Assembly: GCA_946611495.1 (NCBI GenBank)
Contig: CAMODR010000100.1
Coordinates: 1-5,629, forward strand
DNA: 5,629 bases
Direction of reading: 5' to 3'
Origin: an uncultured Methanobrevibacter sp.
GTDB lineage: Archaea; Methanobacteriota; Methanobacteria; Methanobacteriales; Methanobacteriaceae
In this document: positions 5,608 through 5,629 of the stretch, piece by piece
Layout: each line of letters starts with the position of its first letter
Numbering within the stretch: position 1 is the stretch's first letter
Translations under genes and position numbers: made by a program
The notes under the pieces: model-generated
Told to the model about the DNA's origin: nothing
Seen by the model: the letters and a program-made list of their open reading frames with translations, nothing else
Databases searched by the model: none

Positions 5608-5629
5608 ATAAATAAATTAAAATTATTGA

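Overview
The window looks like a chromosomal segment from a pseudomurein-walled methanogenic archaeon of the Methanobacteriales, most likely Methanobrevibacter (Methanosphaera is the main alternative). The reasons are extremely AT-rich intergenic DNA, archaeal GGTG-type ribosome binding sites, archaeal TATA-like promoter elements, and a secreted protein that joins Ig-like repeats, pseudomurein-binding-type repeats and a transglutaminase/C71-type cysteine peptidase domain. The genus is an inference from these features, not from a search.

Layout: all three genes lie on the minus strand, so transcription runs right to left. At the right (4483-5598) is a complete class I PLP-dependent aminotransferase of the aspartate aminotransferase type. 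After a 223-nt spacer with an imperfect 47-nt duplication comes a cation diffusion facilitator (CDF) metal exporter (3345-4259). Next is an 843-nt very AT-rich gap (2502-3344). It holds 58-nt tandem repeats at its right end, palindromes in the middle and a promoter/leader region at its left end. The gap precedes the large surface protein gene (138-2501). The last 137 nt (1-137) hold terminator-like hairpins and T-rich tracts.

The genes do not form a functional pathway. The gaps are large and each gene has its own terminator-like structure, so they are probably separate transcription units. The aminotransferase and CDF are housekeeping metabolism and metal homeostasis. The surface protein is the accessory gene.

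The main points for a second look are these. The surface gene has no in-frame ATG/GTG/TTG behind its strong ribosome binding site, but an ATT exactly where ATG is expected. Starting there gives a complete signal peptide, while the first conventional start (TTG at 2456) would cut the signal peptide in half. A perfect palindrome lies between its TATA-like boxes and its start. In all three genes the stop codon sits inside an inverted repeat. No prophage, insertion sequence, CRISPR array, tRNA or rRNA was seen, and no clearly novel multi-gene system is present.
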